A DNA stretch of 64,000 nt from contig CM075103.1 in NCBI GenBank assembly GCA_037576195.1, positions 34,370,723-34,434,722 of the forward strand, in the 5' to 3' direction. The notes beneath the pieces were generated by a model. That model saw only the letters and a list, made by a program, of their open reading frames with translations, was not told the DNA's origin and searched no databases. The position numbers were made by a program, and so were the translations under genes. This document shows positions 55,986 to 64,000 of this stretch, one piece after another. Each line of letters opens with the position of its first letter. Position 1 is the stretch's first letter. The DNA comes from Phytoseiulus persimilis. Its lineage: Eukaryota; Arthropoda; Arachnida; Mesostigmata; Phytoseiidae.

Positions 55986-57837
55986 AAGACCGCCTTTGGT
56001 GGAGAAGGCCCTTTTATTGGAAGAACTCAATCGCAGCACACTCGGTTCGCGGAAGTTTGAGCATTATGACACAGAACGGTATTCACAGGGAAAGCTATCG
56101 AAAATGGCAAAAAATGGCGCTCGAAGGAAATAGGACTCTGAGGACGCTGGAGCTAACGGAACAGCGCGAAATCCGTTTCCTTCAATTCAAATCGGAGATC
56201 TCGCCCTGATCGGTCATTCTCCAACGGCTATCCCATTCAGCGTAGCCTTTCCGTGCGAGATGTCGTCCGAGTGGGTTCGCAATTTTCGTCGGCTCCTCGC
56301 GAGTTATTTTGTGCGTTCGGAATTGGGTCATATCAAGCGAAGAGAGTGTTTGTTGCGACGAGTCATATCGAAGCTACAGCTTAATCGTTAGTGGACCCGA
56401 CACCAGATTATAAACTATCAACTCCGCAAACTGCGAGGCTTGCGCATCCGGCGAGCTCGGCTCGTTCAAGATTGCGCACAGCGAGCGATGCCGCCCGAAT
56501 TCGCCTCAGCCGCGAGGAGACCTCCCATGCCGACCTCTTGGCAGTGTCAGTATTCTCGCCGTCGTTGAAAGCCATCTCCCAGAAACCAGTAAGTTCCCCA
56601 TAATTTTTTTCCACCTGAGCTCGCACTGATGCCGTCGCAACGCCTAATGAGCCTACGCGAGGGCCCTCTTCGCGAGTTATCGGCGTACTCTTGCGAGTTG
56701 GTCTGGGTAAAGTGCCTGGCCGTGCAGTTGCAATCAGAATGCACAAAGGATTGCTCGCGGCTCATGCAGCTCCGCGGTCTTCGTAGACCATTCCCCGAAG
56801 CTCGTTTTCGCTGGCGATCGAGCCCGCCGTCCCTGTGTTTGGATTCCGGCCAGCCCCTCTCCACATATCCTCTCCACTTCTCGGCTTGGGTAGCCTGTGA
56901 AAACTTGGAATGACTGGCCATTTTCGGCTGCTCAACTCGCCGGGCGCCAAACGTAAAAGCACCCTGAAACGGAACAACGCGACTGAAATGTCAGTGAGCC
57001 ATGGCGACGCCGATGAACGTCAGATGTTCCGAACTCTCTTCAGGATGGACGCATTCGGGCGGTCGATGGTGGGTCCGGGAGGCGCGCCAAATTCGAAATC
57101 TCTAGGGTTCCGAACAGCAACAGTTCGAATTACGATTCGGGCCGTGTGCCTTTTGGACGGCTGCGGAGTGAAAAAGTGATAGCGACGACGTCAGCAGCGG
57201 CGCCGTGTTAGAAGCTCGAAGGAACTGAGTTCGGCAAAAGTAGAATCCGCCCCTTGTAGGTGTGAAGTTTGCCATCACAAAAGCAGCTGCTGACGTTATG
57301 GAGACCCGTAGGACGAGTTGAAAGCATCGCGTATCCACTTTTGACTGTTCCTGGAGGACACTGACGAAGAATGTCTATCAGTGGATTCTCTGATGAGCAA
57401 CATACCGCAAAATGATGGATGGTGGATGGTTCCACCAATTCGAAAGACTGACAATGTTCCGCCGCCCTTGATTCGCCGCTTGCGATGCATCTCGAGGATA
57501 CTCTTTTGGGAATCGTCTTTGTCGCCTCATTCCGATCACGAATCAATCCTGCGGCGCTAGGATTGCTTTTTCGCAAGACTATGTTGCGAAAGCCGCATTG
57601 GGCCTTCAGAAAGGCAAAGGAAACTCTCGCCGAACCTTCGCACGAAGTCATGTCGCTGTGTCGGAAGGTGTAGATTATTTATTAACATGATCGACGAAGG
57701 ATTTTTGCTCTGCTATCCATGATTTTCCCACATGATCCCGCATCTATATTTATCTGGAATAATTCACTCTGAAATTGGAATTTCTGGATCTATCAACGCG
57801 CCTTCGCCGAAGCCATTCGGTAGGATCTCTGATCGGA
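55986..57837. other. No recognised gene; one fragment shared with 59.6 kb
   Basis: Minus-strand frames of 112-147 codons (for example 57208-57651) show no domain I can name. A stretch near 57015-57085 (AGATGTTCCGAACT...AGGATGGACGCATTCGGG) recurs inverted near 59600-59670, suggesting a decayed dispersed repeat. Confidence 0.35.
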
Positions 57838-57862
57838 GGATCCTTACTATATATAATCGGCT
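57838..57862 (+). repeat. End sequence shared with the 6.45-6.72 kb fold-back
   Basis: ATCCTTACTATATATAATCG followed by GCTTAG matches the inverted ends at 6454-6480 and 6694-6719. It precedes the 45-bp array, as in the fold-back. This suggests the array expanded inside a copy of that element. Confidence 0.65.
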
Positions 57863-57906
57863 TAGTCTGTCAGTTTGTCAGTTCGTCCGCACTTTTTCTG
57901 GAAGAC

Positions 57907-58710
57907 ATGAAGGTGATTCCGGAACCAATCCGAACATACTCTCCCGAGTCTGGAGGGGTGATTCCGAGACCAATCTGAGCATTACTTCCCAACTCTGGAG
58001 GGGTGATTCCGGAACCAATCTGAGCATTACTTTCCAACTCTGGAGGGGTGATTCCGAGACCAATCTGAGCATTACTTCCCAACTCCGGAGGGGCGATTCC
58101 GGAACCAATCTGAGCATTACTTTCCAACTCTGGAGGGGTGATTCCGAGACCAATCTGAGCATTACTTCCCAACTCTGGAGGGGCGATTCCGGAACCAATC
58201 TGAGCATTACTTCCCAACTCTGGAGGGGCGATTCCGAGACCAATCTGAGCATTACTTCCCAACTCTGGGGGGGGGGGTGATTGCGGGGTCAATCTGAGCA
58301 TTATTTTCCAACTCTGGAGGGGTGATTCCGAGACCAATCTGAGCATTACTTCCCAACTCTGGAGGGGTGATTCCGGGTTCAATCTGAGCATGACTTCCCA
58401 ACTCGGGAGGGGTGAGTCCGAGACCAATCTGAGCATTACTTCCCAACTCTGGAGGGGTGATTCCGGGGTCAATCTGAGCATTACTTTCCAACTCTGGAGG
58501 GGTGATTTCGGGACCAATCTGAGCATTACTTTCCAACTCTGGAGGGGTGATTCCGGGGTCAATCTGAGCATTACTTCCCAACTCTGGAGGGGTGATTCCG
58601 GGCTCAATCTGAGCATCAATTTCCAACTCTGGAGAGGTGATTCCGAGACCAATCTGAGCATTTCTTTCCAACTCTGGAGGGGTGATTCCGGGGTCGATCT
58701 GGCCATATTT
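57907..58710. repeat. 45-bp satellite array, about 17 units
   Basis: Unit core CCAACTCTGGAGGGGTGATT, then CCGAGACCAATCTGAGCATT. Units follow each other at 45 bp (for example GGAGGGGTG at 57952 and 57997). Successive units alternate GAGACC with GGAACC in the first half and with mostly GGGGTC-type variants in the second, giving a 90-bp higher-order pattern. A run of 11 G near 58266-58276 adds four bases. Because 45 is divisible by three, frames stay open on both strands and give a 15-residue repeat (GITPPELGSNAQIGL on the minus strand). Confidence 0.95.
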
Positions 58711-58814
58711 TTCAAAATCAGAATGCTGACCCAGTGAAGGGAGAGAAAAGTGCCTCGATGGCAGGGAGCGCCGTCCAACCGCGCCCAGCGCGGCCGACTC
58801 CAGTCGGCCAAAGG

Positions 58815-59340
58815 CCGGCTGGTTTCGTACATGATTCGATACCGAAAGTACGGCATGTCTTTCTTACTGAAAGCGATCCTCACGTCTTGGGCGCCGTGTT
58901 TTAGAGCGGAAACTCCACAGTCATCCCCGTTCCGCTCCCGTGGGATATCTGGGTTCGTCGAAGTCCATGATTTGAGCTCGACAGAACGTTTTTCTCGTCT
59001 TCGTGTTCGAGAGACAAGTAGGTTAACACTTTTCGCTGGCATTCATGGTTGCGATTAGCAGTCGAGTCCATGTCCCTGATTCCTCGAATCCGCAAGTCCA
59101 CCATCGTCATCGACCAGTGGTTATTCTGGTGTACGGGAAAAATATAATATCGTATGAGATTATATCTCCTCCTCGCGTTCACCGCTTTACATCAACATCA
59201 TCGATGGGGTCGAGCACCTCCAGTAGGAATGTGCTGAAGCCGTAAACCTCTGGTAAGTCGAGGTGGTTCAGACTGCGTACGGCGATCGGATTCAAATAAA
59301 TATTTATGATGGTATCGTCAAGCCAATTGGCGCCTATAAG
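58815..59340 (-). pseudogene. SENP-like SUMO protease domain, pseudogene
   Basis: SENP/Ulp1 (C48) proteases remove SUMO from proteins. Minus strand from 59340: NWLDDTIINIYLN, LPEVYGFSTFLLEVL, a TGA at 59181-59179 where the family has Trp, then in another frame YYIFPVHQNNHWSMTMVDLR (catalytic His codon 59119-59117), RDMDSTANRNHECQ (catalytic Asp) and, after another shift, NPDIPRERNGDDCGVSALKH (catalytic Cys codon 58919-58917) and KKDMPYFRYRIMYE. All catalytic residues survive, but two frameshifts and one stop inactivate it. The lack of introns suggests a retrocopy. Its last frame (from 59042) runs on through the 45-bp satellite for 390 codons. Confidence 0.85.
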
Positions 59341-59892
59341 TGTACGAATCTACGAAGACTGGCCTGACCCGCCGCGTTATATCACATTCTGAAAGAAGGG
59401 ATACATCTCTCAGGGTCGCCCTGAGTCGTGGCCGAGACGTAACTTCACTCACTCAACGGTTTCAGAGAACGAAACCAGAGTTGAACACCGAATATCGTCA
59501 TCTTCGCTCGCATAAGAAGCCATTCCATACCCCATTCCCACGGCTACCAATTCATACCCCACGGTTGCCGTGCAGCACCCTACTCCTGTTCACATCGACC
59601 CAGGCCCCAGGCCTCGTCGACAACCCGGATGCATCCATCCGTGAGATAGTGCGGAACATTTGACGCACATCCGGCGACGCAGGCTGTCTACCGAGCTCAC
59701 TTCGAGCGATCTTTGCGTCGCGAGATGTATCGCGTCCAGGCGAGACGAATGCGAATTGGGTTTCTGACTTGTGCATGGTGGCGTGCGGAAACTATCGCGG
59801 CCCGACATCTATATCGAGTCCGGCTGAGAGAGCTGCGATTGGAAGTTCAGGCCATTTTCCAAGCATGTGCCAACTACGCGCGTCAGGAGGTG
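59341..59892. other. No recognised gene
   Basis: Short frames only. It contains the inverted partner (about 59600-59670) of the fragment at 57.0 kb. Confidence 0.35.
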
Positions 59893-59897
59893 GCCCG
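59893..59897. repeat. Left 5-bp target duplication of the gypsy element
   Basis: GCCCG, identical to 62717-62721. Confidence 0.85.
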
Positions 59898-60018
59898 TGA
59901 TATAACCGTCTGTTTACGATGCTGCTTTCGTTATTCACGTGATCTAGTGATCCGTCATACTTATTATATATTAATGTGATGGTGATGATGATCCGCTCAG
60001 GGAACGGCGGATCTCTCA
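59898..60018 (-). repeat. 3' LTR of gypsy element
   Basis: 121 bp. On the minus strand it begins TGAGAGATCCGCCG and ends ACGGTTATATCA (TG...CA). It differs at about eight positions from the 5' LTR at 62595-62716. Confidence 0.9.
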
Positions 60019-60030
60019 TCTCCCCCCTTT
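60019..60030 (-). promoter_or_regulatory. Polypurine tract
   Basis: AAAGGGGGGAGA on the minus strand directly abuts the 3' LTR. It is the site of plus-strand DNA priming in LTR elements. Confidence 0.85.
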
Positions 60031-60300
60031 AGACAAGTTCCCATACGTCGCCCTGTCAGTCGCGTTTGTCGAACCTCCGAGGTGGTGCCAGCAAATGGCG
60101 AGGTCTGAGAACGCGGCGTTCTTGGATTGGAGTCGACGGCGGCGGATAATCGGGAGTTGGAAACTCCTCTTCCGAATATTCGAGGTTGAATCGTGTTCGG
60201 ATGTTCCAACATCTGGCAGGATTCTTCTCGTCATTGCTCTCAACGGAGTCGATCTTGGCGACCTACGAGTCTTGTCTGTGGCCGTATCGGGACCTCGGTT

Positions 60301-62570
60301 CTACATCTGGTTTACATGGCGAGTCCAGACCAGGTCATCCACTGCAACGTCGTACAAGACGTTACCCTTCTTCCTGATGACGTTCGCCGGGGTCCATCTT
60401 GGGTTGTGTGGATTCCTGAAATCTTTGACAAATACCGCGTCGCGAGGGTTGAAGCCCCTCACGTTCCGCTGGAAGGGCTTCGCGGAGCTTGGTGCCTCAC
60501 CTTGACGGCTCGACCGCGCCTGAGCTTCTCCTCTTGTCTGAAGTTTGTCCGGGTCGGGTCTGAGCAACGAGAGCTCGGTTCGAAGCGGCCGCCCGAGAAA
60601 AAAAACTCTGCTGGGGACTTCCCATGGAGACCAGGGGTGCTCCTGTACGTCTGAAGCATTGTCTGCACAGCCATCTCGCTGTTCCCCTCCCTCCGCAGTT
60701 TCTTCCAGCTCCCCTTGAAGATATCCACGAATTTTTCCGCTTGTCCGTTGGATTGTGAGTGAAACACTGGAGAATTCAAGTGTATGATTCCACGCGACTC
60801 GCAAGAGTTCTTGAAATCTTTCCCTTTGAATTGCGGACCATTATCGGTTACAAGAACCGAAGGATATCCGAAACTCGCAAACACCCGAGCGAATTTTTCG
60901 ATCGTCGCATTCGTCGAGGCAGACTTCATCTCGAAGATTTCCGGCTATTTAGGATAGGCATCCACAATGATGAGGAACATTGGCCCTTCCATGGGCCCCG
61001 CAAAGTCGGCGTGAATTCGCTCCCAAGGCCGTTTGGCCGCCTCCTAAAGGTGCGGGATAGTTTTATGTGGATCTCGATTCAACTCCGCACACGAAGAACA
61101 GTTGCGAACAAGTTTTTCTATCTTTCCATCGATATTCGGCCAGTAGACAAAACTCCTTGCCAAGCGTTTCATCCGAGAAACACCGGGATGCCCGACGTGT
61201 AGCTGCCGTAGAACTCGGCTCTGCAGCGGTTTTGGAAGAACCACACGATCGTCGGACATTATGCAATCCTGCACAATTGACAACGAGCTCCTTCTGTTAT
61301 GGAAGTTCCAGGGTAAACTGTCTCGTTCTACCTTGCCCGGCCACTTGACATTCAGGCAGTGTTCCACCTGACGCAGGAGATCGTCTTCATCGGTTAGTCC
61401 GCGAATTCCCTCATTCGTGACTGGTAGAGCCTGGATGCATTCTCCGAAAACGGCGACGATGTCCTCTTCCATTGCACCAATCACAACGTTTTCCGAAGTC
61501 TCATCATTGCCTTGCTGTGCTATCAGTCTCGAAAGCGCGTCCGCCTGACCGAACTTCGTAGTCTGTCGATACTCGATTGTGTAGTCATATCCTTTGAGCA
61601 TTGTGACCCACCGCTGGAGTCTGTTAGCAGTGTAGACCGGGATACCTGTTTTGCTTCCGAATATCGCCAGGAGAGGTTGATGGTCTGTAAGAAGTAGAAA
61701 TTTGCGACCGTAGATGAATTTGTGAAACTTCTTGCAAGCGGAGATCAACCCTAGAGCTTCCTTCTCTATCTGTGAGTAATTTTTCTCTGGCGATGTGAGT
61801 GAGCGACAAGCGTGGAGAATTGCTTTTTCACCCCCATCCGGAAATCTGTGGGACAGCACGGCTCCGATACCGTAGTTGCTGGCGTCAGCGGCGACCACCA
61901 AAGGGAGCTCCGGATTTTAGTGAGTAAGGAACAGATCTGATTGTAAGATCGTCTTCAGCTTTTCGAGAACTGTTTGACATTCCGACGACCACACGAACTT
62001 GCAGTTCTTTTCGAGAAGTTTGTCAAGAGGACCGCGGTGATCTCGAAGACCTGGCATGAATGCAGCGTAGTAGTTTATCATTCCCAGTGGAGCTCTGAGC
62101 TCGGACACGTTCTGTGGAGCGGGCATTCTCACCACTGCCTCAATCTTTGCTTTGTCCGGCCTTCTTCCTTCACTGGAAATCATCTGTCCCAAGAACTTGA
62201 TCTCTGTCTTAAGGAGCGAGCATTTGGAGATTTGCACGAGCAGTGTATTCGTGTCTTCGAGCCCGAGTTCAGAATACTTTTTCGGAAGTATGTGGGCATC
62301 GAACTTCTGGAAGCACTCTTGATCCAGCTTCTGTATGATGAGACGAACTTTGGCGGCATCATCTAGTGTTGCTCCTTCGACTTGAAGTACGTTCTCGTAC
62401 CGGCTACACCACAGCTCGAAAGTCAGCCCTCCATCCGGATCATATTTGAAATTCGGAATCTGTTTCACCAGGGTAGTCGTAGCTGCTACTGCCGGTGCCA
62501 TATTAGCGCCTTTACTGAACTGTTCGATGACACGCTTCAGCATCGCTTCTACTGCTGCTTCACTCAACAT
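60301..62570 (-). pseudogene. Gypsy gag-pol polyprotein, deleted and nonsense-mutated
   Basis: ATG 62570 begins a gag-like segment (FELWCSRYENVLQVEGATLD). About 105 residues in, it joins in frame to the RT thumb (KCSLLKTEIKFLGQMISSEG), so the RT active site is absent. The same frame continues through TAA 61919-61917 into RNase H (LVVAADASNYGIGAVLSH, TDHQPLLAIF), the integrase HHCC finger (HVGHPGVSRMK...CSSC), TAG at 61046-61044, the integrase core (HADFAGPMEG, TAG near 60951, VTDNGPQFKG, HSQSNGQAEKF, with D, D and E all present). It shifts near 60560 to the C-terminal part (NPRDAVFVKDFRNPHNPRW, LVWTRHVNQM). Three stops and one shift: inactive. Confidence 0.9.
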
Positions 62571-62574
62571 TTTC

Positions 62575-62592
62575 CAAAGATCTTCGTCGCCA
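62575..62592 (-). promoter_or_regulatory. Primer-binding site
   Basis: The minus strand reads TGGCGACGAAGATCTTTG, starting two bases inside the 5' LTR. It begins with TGG, as required to pair with a tRNA CCA end. I cannot assign the tRNA. Confidence 0.6.
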
Positions 62593-62594
62593 CT

Positions 62595-62716
62595 TGATAT
62601 AACCGTCTATTTACGAGGCTGCTTTCGTTATTCACGTGATCTAGTGATCCGACATCTTCATTATATATTAATGTGATGGTGATGATGATCCGCTCAGGGA
62701 AGCGGCGGAGCTCTCA
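62595..62716 (-). repeat. 5' LTR of gypsy element
   Basis: 122 bp, minus strand TGAGAGCTCCGCCG...TTATATCA. It is a direct repeat of 59898-60018. Confidence 0.9.
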
Positions 62717-63155
62717 GCCCGCAACTGGTTCTTCACCAGACCTCCTTTTCGGCCTCGATATCAGCAGGCTATCAGACAGTGAATGACGGTTCCACGCAAA
62801 AATTATCGGACGCACCTACATATGTTTATTCAACGTTCTTGAATCATAAATCGAATTATTTCGGCGGGCGACGTTCAGGAAGGAGCTGGAGGATCGACGT
62901 CAAGGAATCTGCGATCTCTGGAAATGTTGCGGAGATCTATGATGTTGAACTACCCTCTCATCGCCTCGACGCTGAGTTTGAGGAGATTATTCACTTCCGC
63001 GATGTTCTGGCAATCGGGTTGCTCGACCATTGAGCACAGTGCTGTACTAAGGACTCTGTCGGAGGACCTTTTTAGCATCACGAGTGCTGTCGCCATCGCC
63101 TTTGCGATATTTTCTCCATTCTGTCCTCGCGGGACGCCTTCTCGGACGTCTGTCG
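62717..63155 (-). pseudogene. Continuation of a gag/ORF1-like reading frame beyond the MITE
   Basis: The minus strand between 63155 and about 62900 reads GENIAKAMATALVMLKRSSD and EVNNLLKLSVEAMRG before a stop. It is helical and continues, across the MITE, the coiled-coil frame at 63631-64000. The gypsy element lies just beyond. No family assigned. Confidence 0.4.
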
Positions 63156-63163
63156 CTCCTGAC
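63156..63163. repeat. Left 8-bp target duplication of MITE copy 2
   Basis: CTCCTGAC, identical to 63603-63610. Confidence 0.9.
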
Positions 63164-63602
63164 TAGGCATGAATTTCCGAGACTCGGAACTCGGAAAATA
63201 ATTTCCGATTCGGAAATTATCATTTGACTCGGCAACGGAGATCCATCATCAACGGACGTTCCCAACCCACCGAAATCATCCAAGAAGTAGTTTCCGACTT
63301 AGTGAGTTAGTGAGTGTTTCTTGCTCAGGCGGGACGAGTCTCACACAACCTGGGTCCTCTTCCCAGGTGTCCGTGAATGGATTCCCCGGTCAGCAACTGG
63401 CCATGACACCTCGTTAGAAAAAAAAATCATCATATCCTCCTATAGATGCTCCGTTTCCCATGCCCAAGTCGGTAACTATTTCTTGGATGATTTCGGTGGG
63501 TTGGAAACGTCCGTTGGTGATGGATATCCGTTCCCGAGTCAAATAGTAATTTCCGAGTCGGAAATTATTTTCCGAGTTCCGAGTCTCGGAAATTCATGCC
63601 TA
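63164..63602. mobile_element. Fold-back hAT-type MITE, copy 2
   Basis: 439 bp with inverted arms of about 140-160 bp, tips TAGGCATGAATTTCCGAGAC, and a unique spacer (about 63304-63430). Perfect CTCCTGAC duplications flank it. It is closely related to 46169-46550 and to the half copy at 35797-35945. The 8-bp duplication and the TAG tip assign it to hAT-mobilised elements. No coding capacity. Confidence 0.9.
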
Positions 63603-63610
63603 CTCCTGAC
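63603..63610. repeat. Right 8-bp target duplication of MITE copy 2
   Basis: CTCCTGAC, identical to 63156-63163. Confidence 0.9.
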
Positions 63611-63630
63611 ATGACGAGGATGTGGACTTG

Positions 63631-64000
63631 TCAGGTCCTTTCCTCGCTGAGGTACAGCTTTTCACGGTCACAGCAATCGGTGACGGTTTCCTGGCATGAC
63701 GACCACATTCCAAAGGCACCGATATCCCCTAGCTCTTCCCACATGCGGACGCCGTCCCTTAGTGGGGCTAGGGTCTTATCGCCAACGGCGATTATCGACT
63801 TCTGTGAGGGTTTTGCTTCCACCGTGGGAGGTGGTTCCGTCATCATAGGCTGCTCCTGCTGGCGCAGTATGACGACGTCTTCTTCCATCCTCTTGATTGT
63901 GGCTCTAGCATCTTTGAGATCTTTTTCAAGTTGGCTTCTGAGCCCATTCGCCTTCTCGAGTTTCTCTTCTAGCTGATCTGTTTTCTTCTGGCCTACCTCC
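63631..64000 (-). CDS. Partial coiled-coil protein, gag/ORF1-like, open at window edge
   Basis: The minus-strand frame enters at the window end and runs about 122 codons to a stop at 63631. It starts with a strong coiled coil (QLEEKLEKANGLRSQLEKDL, KDARATIKRMEEDVVIL), then PPPTVEAKPSQKS and RDGVRMWEELGDIGAFGMW with several cysteines near the end. I do not recognise the family. Coiled coil followed by a linker would fit a retroelement structural protein. Related helical sequence resumes beyond the MITE at 63155. The start lies outside the window. Confidence 0.4.
   Translation of the reverse strand, partial: EVGQKKTDQLEEKLEKANGLRSQLEKDLKDARATIKRMEEDVVILRQQEQPMMTEPPPTVEAKPSQKSIIAVGDKTLAPLRDGVRMWEELGDIGAFGMWSSCQETVTDCCDREKLYLSEERT

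Larger units (their letters stand above)
59898..62716 (-). mobile_element. Ty3/gypsy LTR retrotransposon, internally deleted
   Basis: Structure on the minus strand: 5' LTR (62716-62595), a primer-binding site of TGGCGACGAAG type two bases inside it, a gag-pol frame, a polypurine tract (60030-60019), 3' LTR (60018-59898), and GCCCG target duplications outside. The 2.8-kb length is short because part of gag and most of RT were deleted. Short LTRs and pol order fit mag-like gypsy elements; clade not tested. Confidence 0.95.

Overview
This window looks like a transposon-dense stretch of an animal nuclear genome, most probably an arthropod. The reasons are Tigger/pogo, mariner, Tc1, piggyBac, Merlin, several hAT and two MULE transposases side by side with CR1-like and R1-like LINEs, BEL/Pao gag, a short-LTR Ty3/gypsy element, and single-exon relatives of eukaryotic TGS1 and SENP. 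There is no operon structure, and no rRNA, complete tRNA or CRISPR array. I cannot name the species; a chelicerate (tick or mite) would fit, but that is a guess.

Layout. 1-6.2 kb: nothing recognisable. 6.3-6.8 kb: palindromic GATTCGAATC arrays around a fold-back element built of a 45-bp unit. 6.85-8.9 kb: Tigger element with a broken N-terminus. 8.95-9.7 kb: hAT remnant. 9.8-10.7 kb: internally deleted mariner with both ends intact. 12.0-14.3 and 23.2-25.5 kb: two copies of one composite LINE block. 14.3-16.3 and 22.4-23.2 kb: BEL/Pao scrap and two piggyBac copies. 17.4-18.6 kb: large fold-back rich in ACGG/CCGT. 19.4-22.4 kb: BEL/Pao gag and a LINE tail. 25.4-26.1 kb: CR1-like RT. 26.3-27.8 kb: open TGS1-like reading frame. 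28.9-29.9 kb: MULE A. 33.1-33.8 kb: inverted copy of the TGS1 N-terminal extension. 36.6-40.4 kb: CR1-type ORF1, TGS1 3' fragment with an 80-bp hAT MITE beside it, Tc1, LINE endonuclease and ORF1. 42-43.1 kb: MULE B. 46.2-50.1 kb: fold-back MITE, then a LINE RT interrupted by a complete hAT transposon. 52.1-54 kb: ZMYM1-like hAT remnant containing a MITE. 55.1-56 kb: Merlin. 57.9-58.7 kb: 45-bp satellite. 58.8-59.3 kb: SENP-like pseudogene. 59.9-62.7 kb: gypsy element with both LTRs and a target duplication. 63-64 kb: coiled-coil reading frame split by a second fold-back MITE.

History. Most units are decayed, but some insertions are recent or well preserved. The hAT at 47.36-49.96 kb has perfect 24-bp inverted ends, a perfect 8-bp target duplication and an unbroken transposase. 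The gypsy element keeps a perfect 5-bp duplication. The MITE at 63.2 kb keeps a perfect 8-bp duplication. Only two reading frames look intact: the hAT transposase and the TGS1-like methyltransferase. The nested insertions give a relative order of events. The most unusual material is the TGS1-like family, with shuffled partial copies at three places, and the 45-bp satellite, whose unit length is a multiple of three and which extends a SENP pseudogene's reading frame.
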